Shown here: piece by piece, positions 1 through 6,641 of the stretch | How positions within the stretch are numbered: position 1 is the stretch's first letter | How the letters are laid out: every line of letters starts with the position of its first letter | Source of the DNA: an uncultured Caulobacter sp. | GTDB taxonomy: Bacteria; Pseudomonadota; Alphaproteobacteria; Caulobacterales; Caulobacteraceae | Length of the DNA stretch: 22,086 bases | Reading direction: 5' to 3' | Assembly: GCF_937900395.1 (NCBI RefSeq) | Contig: NZ_CALCDX010000080.1 | Span: 1 to 22,086, forward strand | Notes under the pieces: generated by a model | The model's database searches: none | What the model saw: only the letters and a program-made list of their open reading frames with translations | What the model was told of the DNA's origin: nothing | Made by a program: the position numbers and the translations under genes

Positions 1-300
1 CGCCCACGCAGCGCAGACCGTCGCCGAACGCGTTGCCCAGGCCGCCCGCCAGTTGCGTCGTGCCTTGGAAGTAGAGACCCGGACCGTTCGGCACGCCCGA
101 ACCGCTCAGCACGAGCGTGTCGTTCGCGACGCTGACCGAGCCGTTGCCTTGCAGGTGACCACCGTTGGCATTCAACGAGTTCGCGCAACCGTTGCCGGCC
201 GCGCCGTTGTCGACATTGATGGTCGCGGCGCTGGCAAGATTGACGCTGCCCGCCAGGGTGCCGGTGTTGCTGCCCTGCAAGGCGCCGGCGCCGCCATCAC
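1..300 (-). CDS. Fragment of a secreted repeat-rich protein, foreign to the rest of the window
   Basis: An open frame runs through this stretch on the minus strand without a start or stop. It encodes a Gly/Asn/Ser-rich sequence containing AGNGCANSLNANGG, then NDTLVLSGSGVPNGPGLYFQ, then GNAFGDGLRCVGG. This looks like the C-terminal part of the large secreted proteins common in Planctomycetota and some myxobacteria, which carry GLYFQGT and FGDGLRC motifs near their ends; that match is from memory and not from a search. Codon use (AAC, GGT, TTG, CAA) differs from the genes after 572. Nothing links it to its neighbours. The opposite-strand BNR fragment begins at about 302 with no intergenic space, so the piece was probably joined here by assembly. 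Function cannot be assigned. Confidence 0.5.
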
Positions 301-301
301 C

Positions 302-463
302 CACGCCGCGTTCCTCGGCGACAACGTGCCCATGGCCCTGTGCGATCGGCGCGACGGGAGCTACTACGCGGTGCTCGATCACGGCCACTTCGGCGTGAAG
401 CTCCACCGCTCCAGCGACGAGGGCCGCAGCTGGACCGAGATCGCCGTGCCCGCCTACCCGCCC
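302..463 (+). CDS. Fragment of a BNR-repeat (sialidase-like beta-propeller) protein
   Basis: About 54 codons on the plus strand encode AAFLGDNVPMALCDRRDG, then HFGVKLHRSSDEGRSWTEIA, then VPAYPP. The S-x-D-x-G-x-x-W core (SSDEGRSW) is the Asp-box of BNR repeats, and the HFGVKLHRS context is typical of the WD40/YVTN/BNR-like exo-alpha-sialidase-type proteins. There is no start codon of its own, no stop, and only one Asp-box, whereas complete proteins of this kind run to several hundred residues with repeated blades. It is open in the same frame as the fatty-acyl-AMP-ligase-like stretch that follows. The two families share a motif around A-V-P-A-Y-P-P, which is where one passes into the other. 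A chimeric join is the likely reason. Confidence 0.6.
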
Positions 464-580
464 GACCCCACCCGCCTCGAGCTGTCCCTGCCGCGCCTGC
501 TCGCCATCATCCACGACTGCGCCCCCGCGGCCGTGCTGACCACCACCGGCCTGATGGCGGCCCTCGCCGGCGTGCTCGAC
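443..580 (+). CDS. Fragment of a fatty-acyl-AMP ligase (FAAL, AMP-binding family)
   Basis: In the same plus-strand frame as the BNR fragment, the residues AVPAYPPDPTRLELSLPRL followed by AIIHDCAPAAVLTTT match the N-terminal region of fatty-acyl-AMP ligases, where a V-P-x-Y-P-P-D-P loop is followed by a helix with L-x-R-L and then A-x-x-V-L-T-T. FAALs activate fatty acids as acyl adenylates for lipid or polyketide/peptide synthesis. Only about 45 of the usual 550 or more residues are present. The adenylation signature motifs are absent, and the piece ends where minus-strand gcvPB coding sequence begins, at about 570-585. It is too short to function. The family call rests on motif memory. Confidence 0.5.
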
Positions 581-1591
581 CAGGTCGAAGCCGTCGCCGT
601 CATGGACCAGCCAGGGCGTCGGGGCGAACGGCGCCAGGGCCTCCGACAGCACCACCGGACCCGCGCCCGGCCCGCCGCCGCCGTGCGGCGTCGAGAAGGT
701 CTTGTGCAGGTTGATGTGCATGGCGTCGACGCCCAGGTCGCCCGGGCGCACCCGGCCGACGATGGCGTTGAAGTTGGCGCCGTCGCAGTAGAAGTAGGCC
801 CCGGCCGCGTGGGTCAGGCGGGCGATCTCGACGACGTCGCGCTCGAACAGGCCGCAGGTGTTGGGGTTGGTGACCATGATGGCGGCCACGTGGTCGCCAA
901 GCTTGGATTCCAGGTCCTTCAGGTCGACGCGGCCGTCCTCGGTCTGGGCGATCTCGACGACGGTGTAGCCGACGAAAGCCGCCGTGGCCGGGTTGGTGCC
1001 GTGGGCGCTGGTCGGGGCCAGCACCGTCTTGCGGTGGCCATTGCCGGCCGCCTCGTGAGCGGCGCGGATGGCGAGCAAGCCGCACAGTTCGCCGTGGGCG
1101 CCGGCCTTGGGCGACAGGGCGACGGCGGGCATGCCGGTCAGGGTCTTCAGCCAGTGGGCCAGGCGGTCCATCAGCTGCAGGGCGCCCTGCACCGTCGAGA
1201 TCGGCTGCAGCGGGTGGATGTCCGAGAAGCCCGGCAGGCGCGCCATCTTCTCGTTCAGGCGCGGATTGTGCTTCATCGTGCACGAGCCCAGCGGATACAG
1301 CGCCAGGTCGATGGCGTGGTTCTTCTGGGACAGGCGCACGTAGTGGCGAACCGCTTCCGGCTCCGACAGGCCCGGCAGACCGATCGGCTCGGAGCGCAGC
1401 AGGCCAGCCAGATCGCTGGACGGGGCGGCGGCGTCGGGCAGATCGACGCCGGTCTTGTTCCAGCCGTCCAGTTCGAAGATCAGGGCCTCGTCCTGCAGCA
1501 GGCCGCGAGCGCCCGTCAGGGTCGCGTGGGCCACGGGCGCGTCATTCGCGGCTTCGGGGCGCGTGGGGCGGCCGACGTTGTTCATGCTCAT
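572..1591 (-). CDS. gcvPB: Glycine dehydrogenase (decarboxylating) subunit 2, truncated
   Basis: The P-protein beta subunit of the glycine cleavage system binds glycine on pyridoxal phosphate, releases CO2 and passes the aminomethyl group to the lipoyl arm of GcvH. The start ATG at 1591 overlaps the gcvPA stop as ATGA, so the subunits are translationally coupled. Visible motifs include YPLGSCTMKHNPRLNE, SAHGTNPA, MVTNPNTCGLFE, CDGANFNA and INLHKTFSTPHGGGGPG. The lysine of the LHKT motif (codon 701-703, about residue 297) is the PLP-binding residue. The frame follows the family up to PTPWLVHDGDGFDLVEH, about residue 340, then becomes unrelated. Typical length is near 520, so about 180 C-terminal residues are missing. 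The break falls at the foreign scraps of 1-571. Assembly truncation is more likely than a real pseudogene, since the rest of the operon is intact. Confidence 0.9.
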
Positions 1592-2934
1592 TGGCCCACC
1601 ACCTTGGTCAGAAGCTTGGTCAGGAAAGTGATGTCGACGTCCAGCGTCGTCTCGGTCGCGGCGACCAGCAGGACGTCGTCCAGGCCCGCGCCCGCGTCGA
1701 GGCGCGAGAACGGCACGCCCGCGATGACGCCATGGCTGGCCAGGGTCTCGACCAGCTCGGCCGCCTTGCCCGGCACGCGAACGGCGAACTCGTTGAAGAA
1801 GCGCGGGGTCAGGATCTCATAGCCCGGAAGGGCCGCCAGGGCGTCGCGCAGCGCGACCGCCTTCTGGTGGTTCAGCGCGGCCAGCTTGCGCAGGCCGGTC
1901 TCGCCCAAGAGGCTCATGTGAATCGAGAAGGCCAGGGCGCAGAGGCCGCTGTTGGTGCAGATATTGGAGGTGGCCTTGTCGCGGCGGATGTGCTGCTCGC
2001 GGGTCGAGAGCGTCAGCACGAAGCCGCGCTTGCCGTCGGCGTCGACCGTTTCGCCGCACAGGCGGCCCGGCATCTGGCGGACGAACTTTTCCTTGCAGGC
2101 GAAGAGGCCGACATAGGGGCCGCCGAAATTCAGGCCGTTGCCGATCGACTGGCCCTCGGCCACGGCGATATCGGCGCCCATTTCGCCGGGCGACTTCAAG
2201 AGGCCGTACGAGACCGCCTCGGTCGTCACCACGATCAGCAGCGCGCCGGCGGCGTGGGCGGCCTCGGCGATCTTCGTCACGTCGGTGACCGTGCCGAACA
2301 CGTTCGGGGTCTGGACGACGACGCAGGCGGTGTCGGCGTCGATCGCGGCGATCACCGCGTCCTCGGCGTCGATGGCCGCGGGCATGCGGGTCGTCTGGAC
2401 GCCGGCGGCGTGGGCCAGGGTCTCGATCGCCCCGACATAGTGCGGGTGGACGCCGCCCGACATCACCGCCTTGTTCCGGCGGGTGACGCGCTGGGCCATC
2501 ATCACGGCCTCGGCCGCGCCGGTCGAACCGTCATAGAGCGAGGCGTTGGCGACCTCCATGCCGGTCAGGGCCGCGACCTGAGTCTGGAACTCGAACAGCA
2601 CCTGCAGGGTGCCTTGGGCGATTTCCGGCTGATAGGGCGTGTAGCTGGTCAGGAACTCCGACCGCTGGATGATGTGGTCGACCGTGGCCGGCACGTGGTG
2701 GCGATAGGCGCCGGCGCCGCAGAAAAACGCCCCCTCGCCCGCCGCGCGGTTGCGCTTGGCCAGGGCGGCCATCTCCCGCTCGACTTCCAGTTCGCCGACA
2801 TGGTGCGGCAGGTCGACCGGCTTATCGCGGCGGGCCGAGGCCGGCACGTCCACGAACAGGTCGTCGATCGACTTCACGCCGATCACGCCGAGCATCTCGG
2901 CGCGGTCTTCGGGGGTCAGGGGGAGATAGCGCAT
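1588..2934 (-). CDS. gcvPA: Glycine dehydrogenase (decarboxylating) subunit 1
   Basis: This is the alpha subunit of the split P-protein. It shares the PLP-enzyme fold with GcvPB but lacks the PLP lysine, and pairs with GcvPB in the active decarboxylase. The protein begins MRYLPLTPEDRAEMLGVIGV and is about 448 residues, the usual length. Recognisable motifs are CGAGAYRHHVPATVDHI, SEFLTSYTPYQPEIAQGTLQ, NASLYDGSTGAAEA, GLNFGGPYVGLFA and STREQHIRRDKATSNICTN. I chose ATG 2934 over an in-frame ATG at 2952 because the latter lies in the left arm of a 27-base inverted repeat and would add MSGFKS, which is not family-like. The gene is third in the gcvT-gcvH-gcvPA-gcvPB operon and overlaps gcvPB by 4 bases. 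Confidence 0.95.
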   Translation of the reverse strand: MRYLPLTPEDRAEMLGVIGVKSIDDLFVDVPASARRDKPVDLPHHVGELEVEREMAALAKRNRAAGEGAFFCGAGAYRHHVPATVDHIIQRSEFLTSYTPYQPEIAQGTLQVLFEFQTQVAALTGMEVANASLYDGSTGAAEAVMMAQRVTRRNKAVMSGGVHPHYVGAIETLAHAAGVQTTRMPAAIDAEDAVIAAIDADTACVVVQTPNVFGTVTDVTKIAEAAHAAGALLIVVTTEAVSYGLLKSPGEMGADIAVAEGQSIGNGLNFGGPYVGLFACKEKFVRQMPGRLCGETVDADGKRGFVLTLSTREQHIRRDKATSNICTNSGLCALAFSIHMSLLGETGLRKLAALNHQKAVALRDALAALPGYEILTPRFFNEFAVRVPGKAAELVETLASHGVIAGVPFSRLDAGAGLDDVLLVAATETTLDVDITFLTKLLTKVVGQ

Positions 2935-2944
2935 GCTTTTAAAT

Positions 2945-3017
2945 CCGCTCATCCCCGCGGAAGCGGGGACCTAAGCTGAGGTTGCCGCTGGGTCCCCGCT
3001 TCCGCGGGGATGAGCGG
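2945..3017. repeat. Perfect 27-base inverted repeat between gcvH and gcvPA
   Basis: The left arm at 2945-2971 and the right arm at 2991-3017 are exact reverse complements, separated by 19 bases. Each arm is itself partly palindromic around CCCCGCGGAAGCGGGG. The resulting RNA hairpin would sit inside the operon between the H gene (stop at 3021) and the gcvPA start. Palindromes built on TCCCCGCTTCCGCGGGGA are, from memory, dispersed between genes in Caulobacter. A stem this strong could stabilise the upstream gcvT-gcvH message or reduce transcription into the P genes; that role is inference. Confidence 0.95.
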
Positions 3018-3020
3018 GGT

Positions 3021-3386
3021 TTAGAGCGTGGCCAGGAACGCTTCGTACGCGTCGCGGTCCATCAGGGCGTCGACCTCGGCCGGGTTTGCGAGCTTGATCT
3101 TGGCGAACCAGCCGCCGCTTTCCGGCAGGGCGTTGACGGTCTCCGGAGCATCGGCGAGCTCGGTGTTGCCTTCAACGACTTCGCCCGACACGGGAGCGTA
3201 GACGTCCGAGGCGGCCTTGACGCTCTCGACCACCGCCAGGCCGTCGCCCTGCTTCACGGTCTTGCCGGCTTCCGGAACCTCGACGAACACCACGTCGCCC
3301 AGCTGCTCGGCGGCGTAGGCGGTGATGCCGACGGTGGCGACGTCGCCCTGAACGACGACCCATTCGTGATCTTTGGTGAAGCGCAT
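3021..3386 (-). CDS. gcvH: Glycine cleavage system H protein
   Basis: GcvH is the lipoyl carrier that shuttles the aminomethyl intermediate between the P, T and L proteins. The product has 121 residues, normal for the family, starting MRFTKDHEWV. The lipoyl-domain hallmark is VESVKAASDVYAPVSGEV, with the lipoate-accepting lysine at residue 57. ITAYAAEQLGDVVFVEVP earlier and GGWFAKIKL near the end are also typical. The gene follows gcvT by 22 bases and precedes gcvPA, with a long inverted repeat in between. Expression is expected to follow the riboswitch ahead of gcvT. Confidence 0.97.
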   Translation of the reverse strand: MRFTKDHEWVVVQGDVATVGITAYAAEQLGDVVFVEVPEAGKTVKQGDGLAVVESVKAASDVYAPVSGEVVEGNTELADAPETVNALPESGGWFAKIKLANPAEVDALMDRDAYEAFLATL

Positions 3387-3408
3387 CTGTGTCGGCCCTT
3401 GGATGAGA

Positions 3409-4521
3409 TTAGAGTTTGCGGACGTAACGGTTCGGAACGAACGGGCTGGCGACCACCTCGGCGGCGGCGGACTTCCCGCGAACGATTACCTTCAACTTCG
3501 TCCCGAGCGCGGCGTAGGCCGGGGGAGCGAAGCCGATGGCGATGGGGTATCCGAGCGAGGGCGCGAAGCCCCCGCTGGTGACCTTGCCGATCACGGCCCC
3601 GGTCTCGTCGGCGATCTCGGCGCCTTCGCGGGCCGGAGCGCCTTCGAGCACCCGCAGGTTCACGCGGACGCGCGTGAGCTCGCCGGCCAGTTCCTTGGAA
3701 ATGCGAGCCGCGCCCAGATAGTCGCCAGCCTCGCGGCGCGACTTGCCGACGGCGAAGTTGAGGCCCGCCTCGATCGGCGAGACGGTCTCGTCCAGGTCGT
3801 GGCCGTAGAGCGGCAGGCCCGCCTCCAGGCGCAGGCTGTCGCGGGCGCCCAGACCGATCGGCTTGACGCGTTCGTCGGCTAGCAGGGTGTTCCAGACGCG
3901 CTCGGCGGCGTCGGCCGGGATCGAGATCTCGTAGCCATCCTCGCCGGTGTAGCCCGAACGGGAGATGATCGCGTCGACGCCGAAGGCGGTCAGGGCCTTG
4001 GCGTCCATGAACACCATCTGGGCCGCTTCCGGGACGTGGGCGGCCAGCACGGCGGCGGCTTCCGGACCTTGCAGCGCCAGCAGCGCGCGGTCCTCGAGAC
4101 GGGTCACCGTGGCCTCGCCCGCCAGCTCGCGGGCGATGATGGCGTAGTCGTTGTCCTTGCAGGCGCCGTTGACGACGACGAACAGGCCGTCCTCGTCCGG
4201 GCGCGCGGTCATCAGGTCGTCGACGATGCCGCCCTGAGCGTTCAGCAGCACGCCGTAGCGCTGCTTGCCGGGCTTCAGGCCCTGGTAGTCAGCCGAGACG
4301 ACCTTCTCGAACGCCTTCGCCGGGTTCTCGGCGCGGATGCGGGCCTGGCCCATGTGCGAGACGTCGAACAGACCGGCGTGCTCGCGGGTCCACAGGTGCT
4401 CTTTCAGCACCCCGTCCTTGTACTGCACCGGCATGGAATAGCCCGCGAACGGAACCATGCGCGCGCCCGCCGCCACGTGGGCGTCGAAGAGCGGGGTCTT
4501 CTTGAGATCTTGGTCGGACAA
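3409..4521 (-). CDS. gcvT: Glycine cleavage system T protein (aminomethyltransferase)
   Basis: GcvT transfers the methylene group from the aminomethyl-lipoyl H protein to tetrahydrofolate and releases ammonia. The GCV_T domain is visible as KKTPLFDAHVAAGARMVPFAGY, FDVSHMGQ, GYTGEDGYEI and GLGARDSLRLEAGLPLYGHD, followed by the C-terminal barrel domain with GKVTSGGFAPSLGYPIA. The frame has no plausible ATG start. A TTG at 4521, giving MSDQDLKKTPLF and 370 residues, has a GGAG Shine-Dalgarno 9 bases upstream (4531-4534). An upstream TTG at 4536 would overlap that site and has no Shine-Dalgarno of its own, so I prefer 4521. It is the first gene of the operon behind the glycine riboswitch. Confidence 0.94.
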   Translation of the reverse strand: MSDQDLKKTPLFDAHVAAGARMVPFAGYSMPVQYKDGVLKEHLWTREHAGLFDVSHMGQARIRAENPAKAFEKVVSADYQGLKPGKQRYGVLLNAQGGIVDDLMTARPDEDGLFVVVNGACKDNDYAIIARELAGEATVTRLEDRALLALQGPEAAAVLAAHVPEAAQMVFMDAKALTAFGVDAIISRSGYTGEDGYEISIPADAAERVWNTLLADERVKPIGLGARDSLRLEAGLPLYGHDLDETVSPIEAGLNFAVGKSRREAGDYLGAARISKELAGELTRVRVNLRVLEGAPAREGAEIADETGAVIGKVTSGGFAPSLGYPIAIGFAPPAYAALGTKLKVIVRGKSAAAEVVASPFVPNRYVRKL

Positions 4522-4545
4522 CGCGATGGGCTCCAAACGAGGTCG

Positions 4546-4576
4546 GCGACAGGACCGGCTTCCGCCGGTTGGTCGC
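4546..4576 (-). promoter_or_regulatory. Hairpin between glycine riboswitch and gcvT start (possible expression platform)
   Basis: In the transcript, GCGAC pairs with GTCGC, and inside that ACCGGC pairs with GCCGGT across a GGAA tetraloop (inner stem 4554-4569). It lies 6 bases downstream of aptamer 2 and 11 bases upstream of the gcvT Shine-Dalgarno. There is no U tract, so if it is the switching element it more likely acts on translation or through an alternative pairing than as an intrinsic terminator. That role is inferred from position. Confidence 0.5.
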
Positions 4577-4581
4577 GCCCC

Positions 4582-4757
4582 CGCTGTCCCTTGGGCCTGA
4601 GAGATTCCGGGACGCGCGGTCCCTTGCTCCTTCGGCGAGCCGCCCTTTCGGGAGGCCTCTTTCCAGCGTTCCTAAACTCGCGCGGTCCTTTTGCCTGAGC
4701 GTTTCCGGGGCGGTTGCGCCTTCGGCCTCGGGAGCGAATCCCGATGTCTCCCGCGAG
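4582..4757 (-). promoter_or_regulatory. Tandem glycine riboswitch upstream of gcvT
   Basis: Two aptamers lie in series on the minus strand. Aptamer 1 covers 4757-4677 and is closed by a P1 stem CTCGCG/CGCGAG; it contains GCCGAAGGCGCAA and ACGCTCAGGCAAAAGGACCG. Aptamer 2 covers 4668-4582 and is closed by CGCTG/CAGCG; it contains CGCCGAAGGAGCAA and TCTCTCAGGCCCAAGGGACA. These are the conserved glycine-aptamer core elements (CCGAAGG-GCAA and CUCAGG-AAAGGAC). The linker is 8 bases (4669-4676), typical of the tandem form. In this family glycine binding normally turns on gcv expression. Aptamer 2 carries CCCAAGGGAC where AAAAGGAC is usual, a small deviation. Confidence 0.95.
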
Positions 4758-4760
4758 GGT

Positions 4761-4796
4761 CCTCGGCTCAATGCGGGAGCCGAGGTCGAGAGTCAA
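4761..4796 (-). promoter_or_regulatory. Leader region of the gcv operon: candidate -35 and a 9-bp hairpin
   Basis: On the minus strand TTGACT (4796-4791) resembles a -35 element (Caulobacter sigma-73 consensus TTGACG). It is followed by a perfect 9-bp stem CCTCGGCTC/GAGCCGAGG with a 7-base loop (4785-4761), ending 3 bases before aptamer 1. I cannot see a convincing -10. The hairpin could instead be a terminator-like element for argS; it has no T run. Confidence 0.3.
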
Positions 4797-4811
4797 CGGC
4801 CATCTCCCCTC

Positions 4812-4832
4812 CCCCTTTCCCAGAGGAAGGGG
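4812..4832 (-). terminator. Candidate hairpin terminator after argS
   Basis: A GC-rich stem with one bulge, CCCCTT-(T)-CC against GG-AAGGGG around a CAGA loop (plus-strand reading), lies 6 bases beyond the argS stop. No T run follows on the minus strand, so termination would not be classical; weak call. Confidence 0.3.
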
Positions 4833-4838
4833 TGGACG

Positions 4839-6641
4839 TCACATACGCTCCGGCGCCTCGATGCCCAGCAGATCCAGCGCCAGCTCCAACTGGCGCAGGG
4901 TCGTCTCCGCCAGCGCCAAGCGCGAAGCGCGCAGGGCGTCGGTGTCGGCGCTCATGATCGGGCAGGCGGCGTAGAACTTCGAGAACGACTGAGCCAGCTT
5001 GTAGGCGTGCTCGGCGACGAAGTTCGGGGCCTTCTTGTCATAAGCCTCCTGCAGCGCGCCCTCGAAGGCGTCGAGCAGCATGGCGAGGTCCCGCTCGGCC
5101 TGCTCGCCGATGACGATCTCTCCGGCCGTGGCGCCGGCCTCGGCGGCCTTGCGCAGCACGCTCTTGATGCGCACCGACTGGTACAGCAGGTAGGGGCCCG
5201 TCTTGCCCTCGAAGCTGGTGAAGCGATCGAGGTCGAAGACGTAGGACGTGCCGCGGAAGTTCTGCAGGTCGGCGAATTTCAGGGCCGCGACGCCGACCTT
5301 GTGGGCGGTGTCCTCGAACTGCTCCTCGGAGAGCTCGGCGCCCAGGCCGGCTTCGCGCAGGCGCTCGCGGGCCTTTTCGCGGGCCATCTCGATCAGGTCG
5401 TGCAGCTTCAGGACGCCGCCGGCGCGGGTCTTGAACGGCTTGCCGTCCGTGCCGTTCATGGTGCCGAAGCCGATGTGCTCCAGCGAGCCCTCCTCGGCGT
5501 AGCCGGCGAGATAGGCGGCGCGGAACACCGTCTCGAAGTGCAGGGCCTGGCGCTGGTCGACGCAGTAGAGGATCAGGTGCGGGTCGAACGACTGGCGGCG
5601 ATCCAGGATCGTGGCGAGGTCGGTCGTGCCGTACATGGCCGAGCCTTCCGACGAGACCACCAGCAGCGGCGGCACGTCCTGCTTGTCGTCCTCGCGGGCG
5701 ACGCGGACGATGCGGGCGCCCTGGTCCTCGACCAGCAGGCCCTTGGCCTCCAGCTGGCCGACCATCGGCTCGATCAGGTCGTTGACGTCGCTCTCGCCCT
5801 TCCAGAGGTCGAAGTCGACGCCCAGGGCGTGGAACTCGCGCTCCAGGGCCACGCGGCTGACCTTGACGAAGTGGCTCCACAGCACGCGATAGCCGTAGCG
5901 GCCGTTCTGCAGCTCGGCGGTGGCCTTGCGGGCGCGCTCCTTGAAGGCCGCGTCTTCCTTCTGGCGCAGCGAGGCGGCCGGGTAGATGCGATCGAGGTCT
6001 GCCAGGCTGATGCGGGCGTCGAGCTCGGCGTTCAGCGCGGCTGCGTCGGCCGGATCGGCGTCGGCGGCGGTGTCGGGCAGCTTGCCGACCAGGGCGGCGA
6101 TCTCAGCGTCCTCGTCGAGGATGGCGCTGATCAAGAGGCCCATCTGGAAGCCCCAGTCGCCGAAGTGGGCGTCGCCCAGCACCTCGTCGCCGCGGAAGCG
6201 GTACAGGCGCTTGATCGACTCGCCGATGATCGAGGCGCGCAGGTGGCCCACGTGCATCGGCTTGGCGACGTTCGGCCCCGCATAGTCGATCAGCACGCGG
6301 CGCGGCGCGTCCAGCACCTGGGCGCCCGTGCGGGCGTCGGCGGCGATCTCGCGGGCGCGGACCGACAGGGCCTCGTCGCTGACCCGCAGGTTGATGAAGC
6401 CGGCGCCGGCGATCTCGACCGAGGCTAGGCGGGGGTCGCCCTTCAGGGTCTCGACGACCTGCGTGGCGATTTCGCGCGGATTGCGCTTGGCGCTCTTGGC
6501 CGCCGCGAGGGCGCCGTTGCACTGGAAATCAGCCAGGTCGGGACGGTCGGACGCGGTGACGCGTCCGAACTCGGGAGGAAGTCCGGCGGCCTGGAACGCG
6601 GCCGAAGCCGCCTCGCTCAAGGACCGCTTCAAATCGTTCAT
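4839..6641 (-). CDS. argS: Arginyl-tRNA synthetase
   Basis: This class I aminoacyl-tRNA synthetase charges tRNA-Arg with arginine in the cytoplasm. The 600-residue product has the N-terminal ArgRS additional domain (about 1-105, with GAGFINLRVS), the class I signature AKPMHVGHLRASIIGE with the HIGH-equivalent H130-V-G-H133, the catalytic-core motif HFGDWGFQMG, and a KMSKS-equivalent around KPFKTRAGG at 401-409, which is degenerate as in most ArgRS. The C-terminal DALR anticodon-binding domain ends ELALDLLGIEAPERM. The ATG at 6641 overlaps the stop of the upstream periplasmic protein gene as ATGA, so the two are probably co-transcribed and coupled. Confidence 0.97.
   Translation of the reverse strand: MNDLKRSLSEAASAAFQAAGLPPEFGRVTASDRPDLADFQCNGALAAAKSAKRNPREIATQVVETLKGDPRLASVEIAGAGFINLRVSDEALSVRAREIAADARTGAQVLDAPRRVLIDYAGPNVAKPMHVGHLRASIIGESIKRLYRFRGDEVLGDAHFGDWGFQMGLLISAILDEDAEIAALVGKLPDTAADADPADAAALNAELDARISLADLDRIYPAASLRQKEDAAFKERARKATAELQNGRYGYRVLWSHFVKVSRVALEREFHALGVDFDLWKGESDVNDLIEPMVGQLEAKGLLVEDQGARIVRVAREDDKQDVPPLLVVSSEGSAMYGTTDLATILDRRQSFDPHLILYCVDQRQALHFETVFRAAYLAGYAEEGSLEHIGFGTMNGTDGKPFKTRAGGVLKLHDLIEMAREKARERLREAGLGAELSEEQFEDTAHKVGVAALKFADLQNFRGTSYVFDLDRFTSFEGKTGPYLLYQSVRIKSVLRKAAEAGATAGEIVIGEQAERDLAMLLDAFEGALQEAYDKKAPNFVAEHAYKLAQSFSKFYAACPIMSADTDALRASRLALAETTLRQLELALDLLGIEAPERM

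Noticed and set aside
53..1822. Long plus-strand open frame across the left end and gcvPB
   Set aside because: Only 302-580 of it resembles proteins (BNR and FAAL scraps). The rest is the shadow of gcvPB and gcvPA, low in complexity and rich in Arg, Gly, Ala and Val.
2935..2952. Upstream ATG for gcvPA at 2952
   Set aside because: It lies within the inverted-repeat arm and adds six non-family residues.
1591..2979. Plus-strand open frame opposite gcvPA
   Set aside because: Its sequence is the antisense of a well-recognised gene and has the His/Asp/Gly/Val-rich look of high-GC shadow frames.
4569..6428. 619-codon plus-strand frame opposite argS and the riboswitch
   Set aside because: It is antisense to argS, with no domain motifs and no ribosome site.
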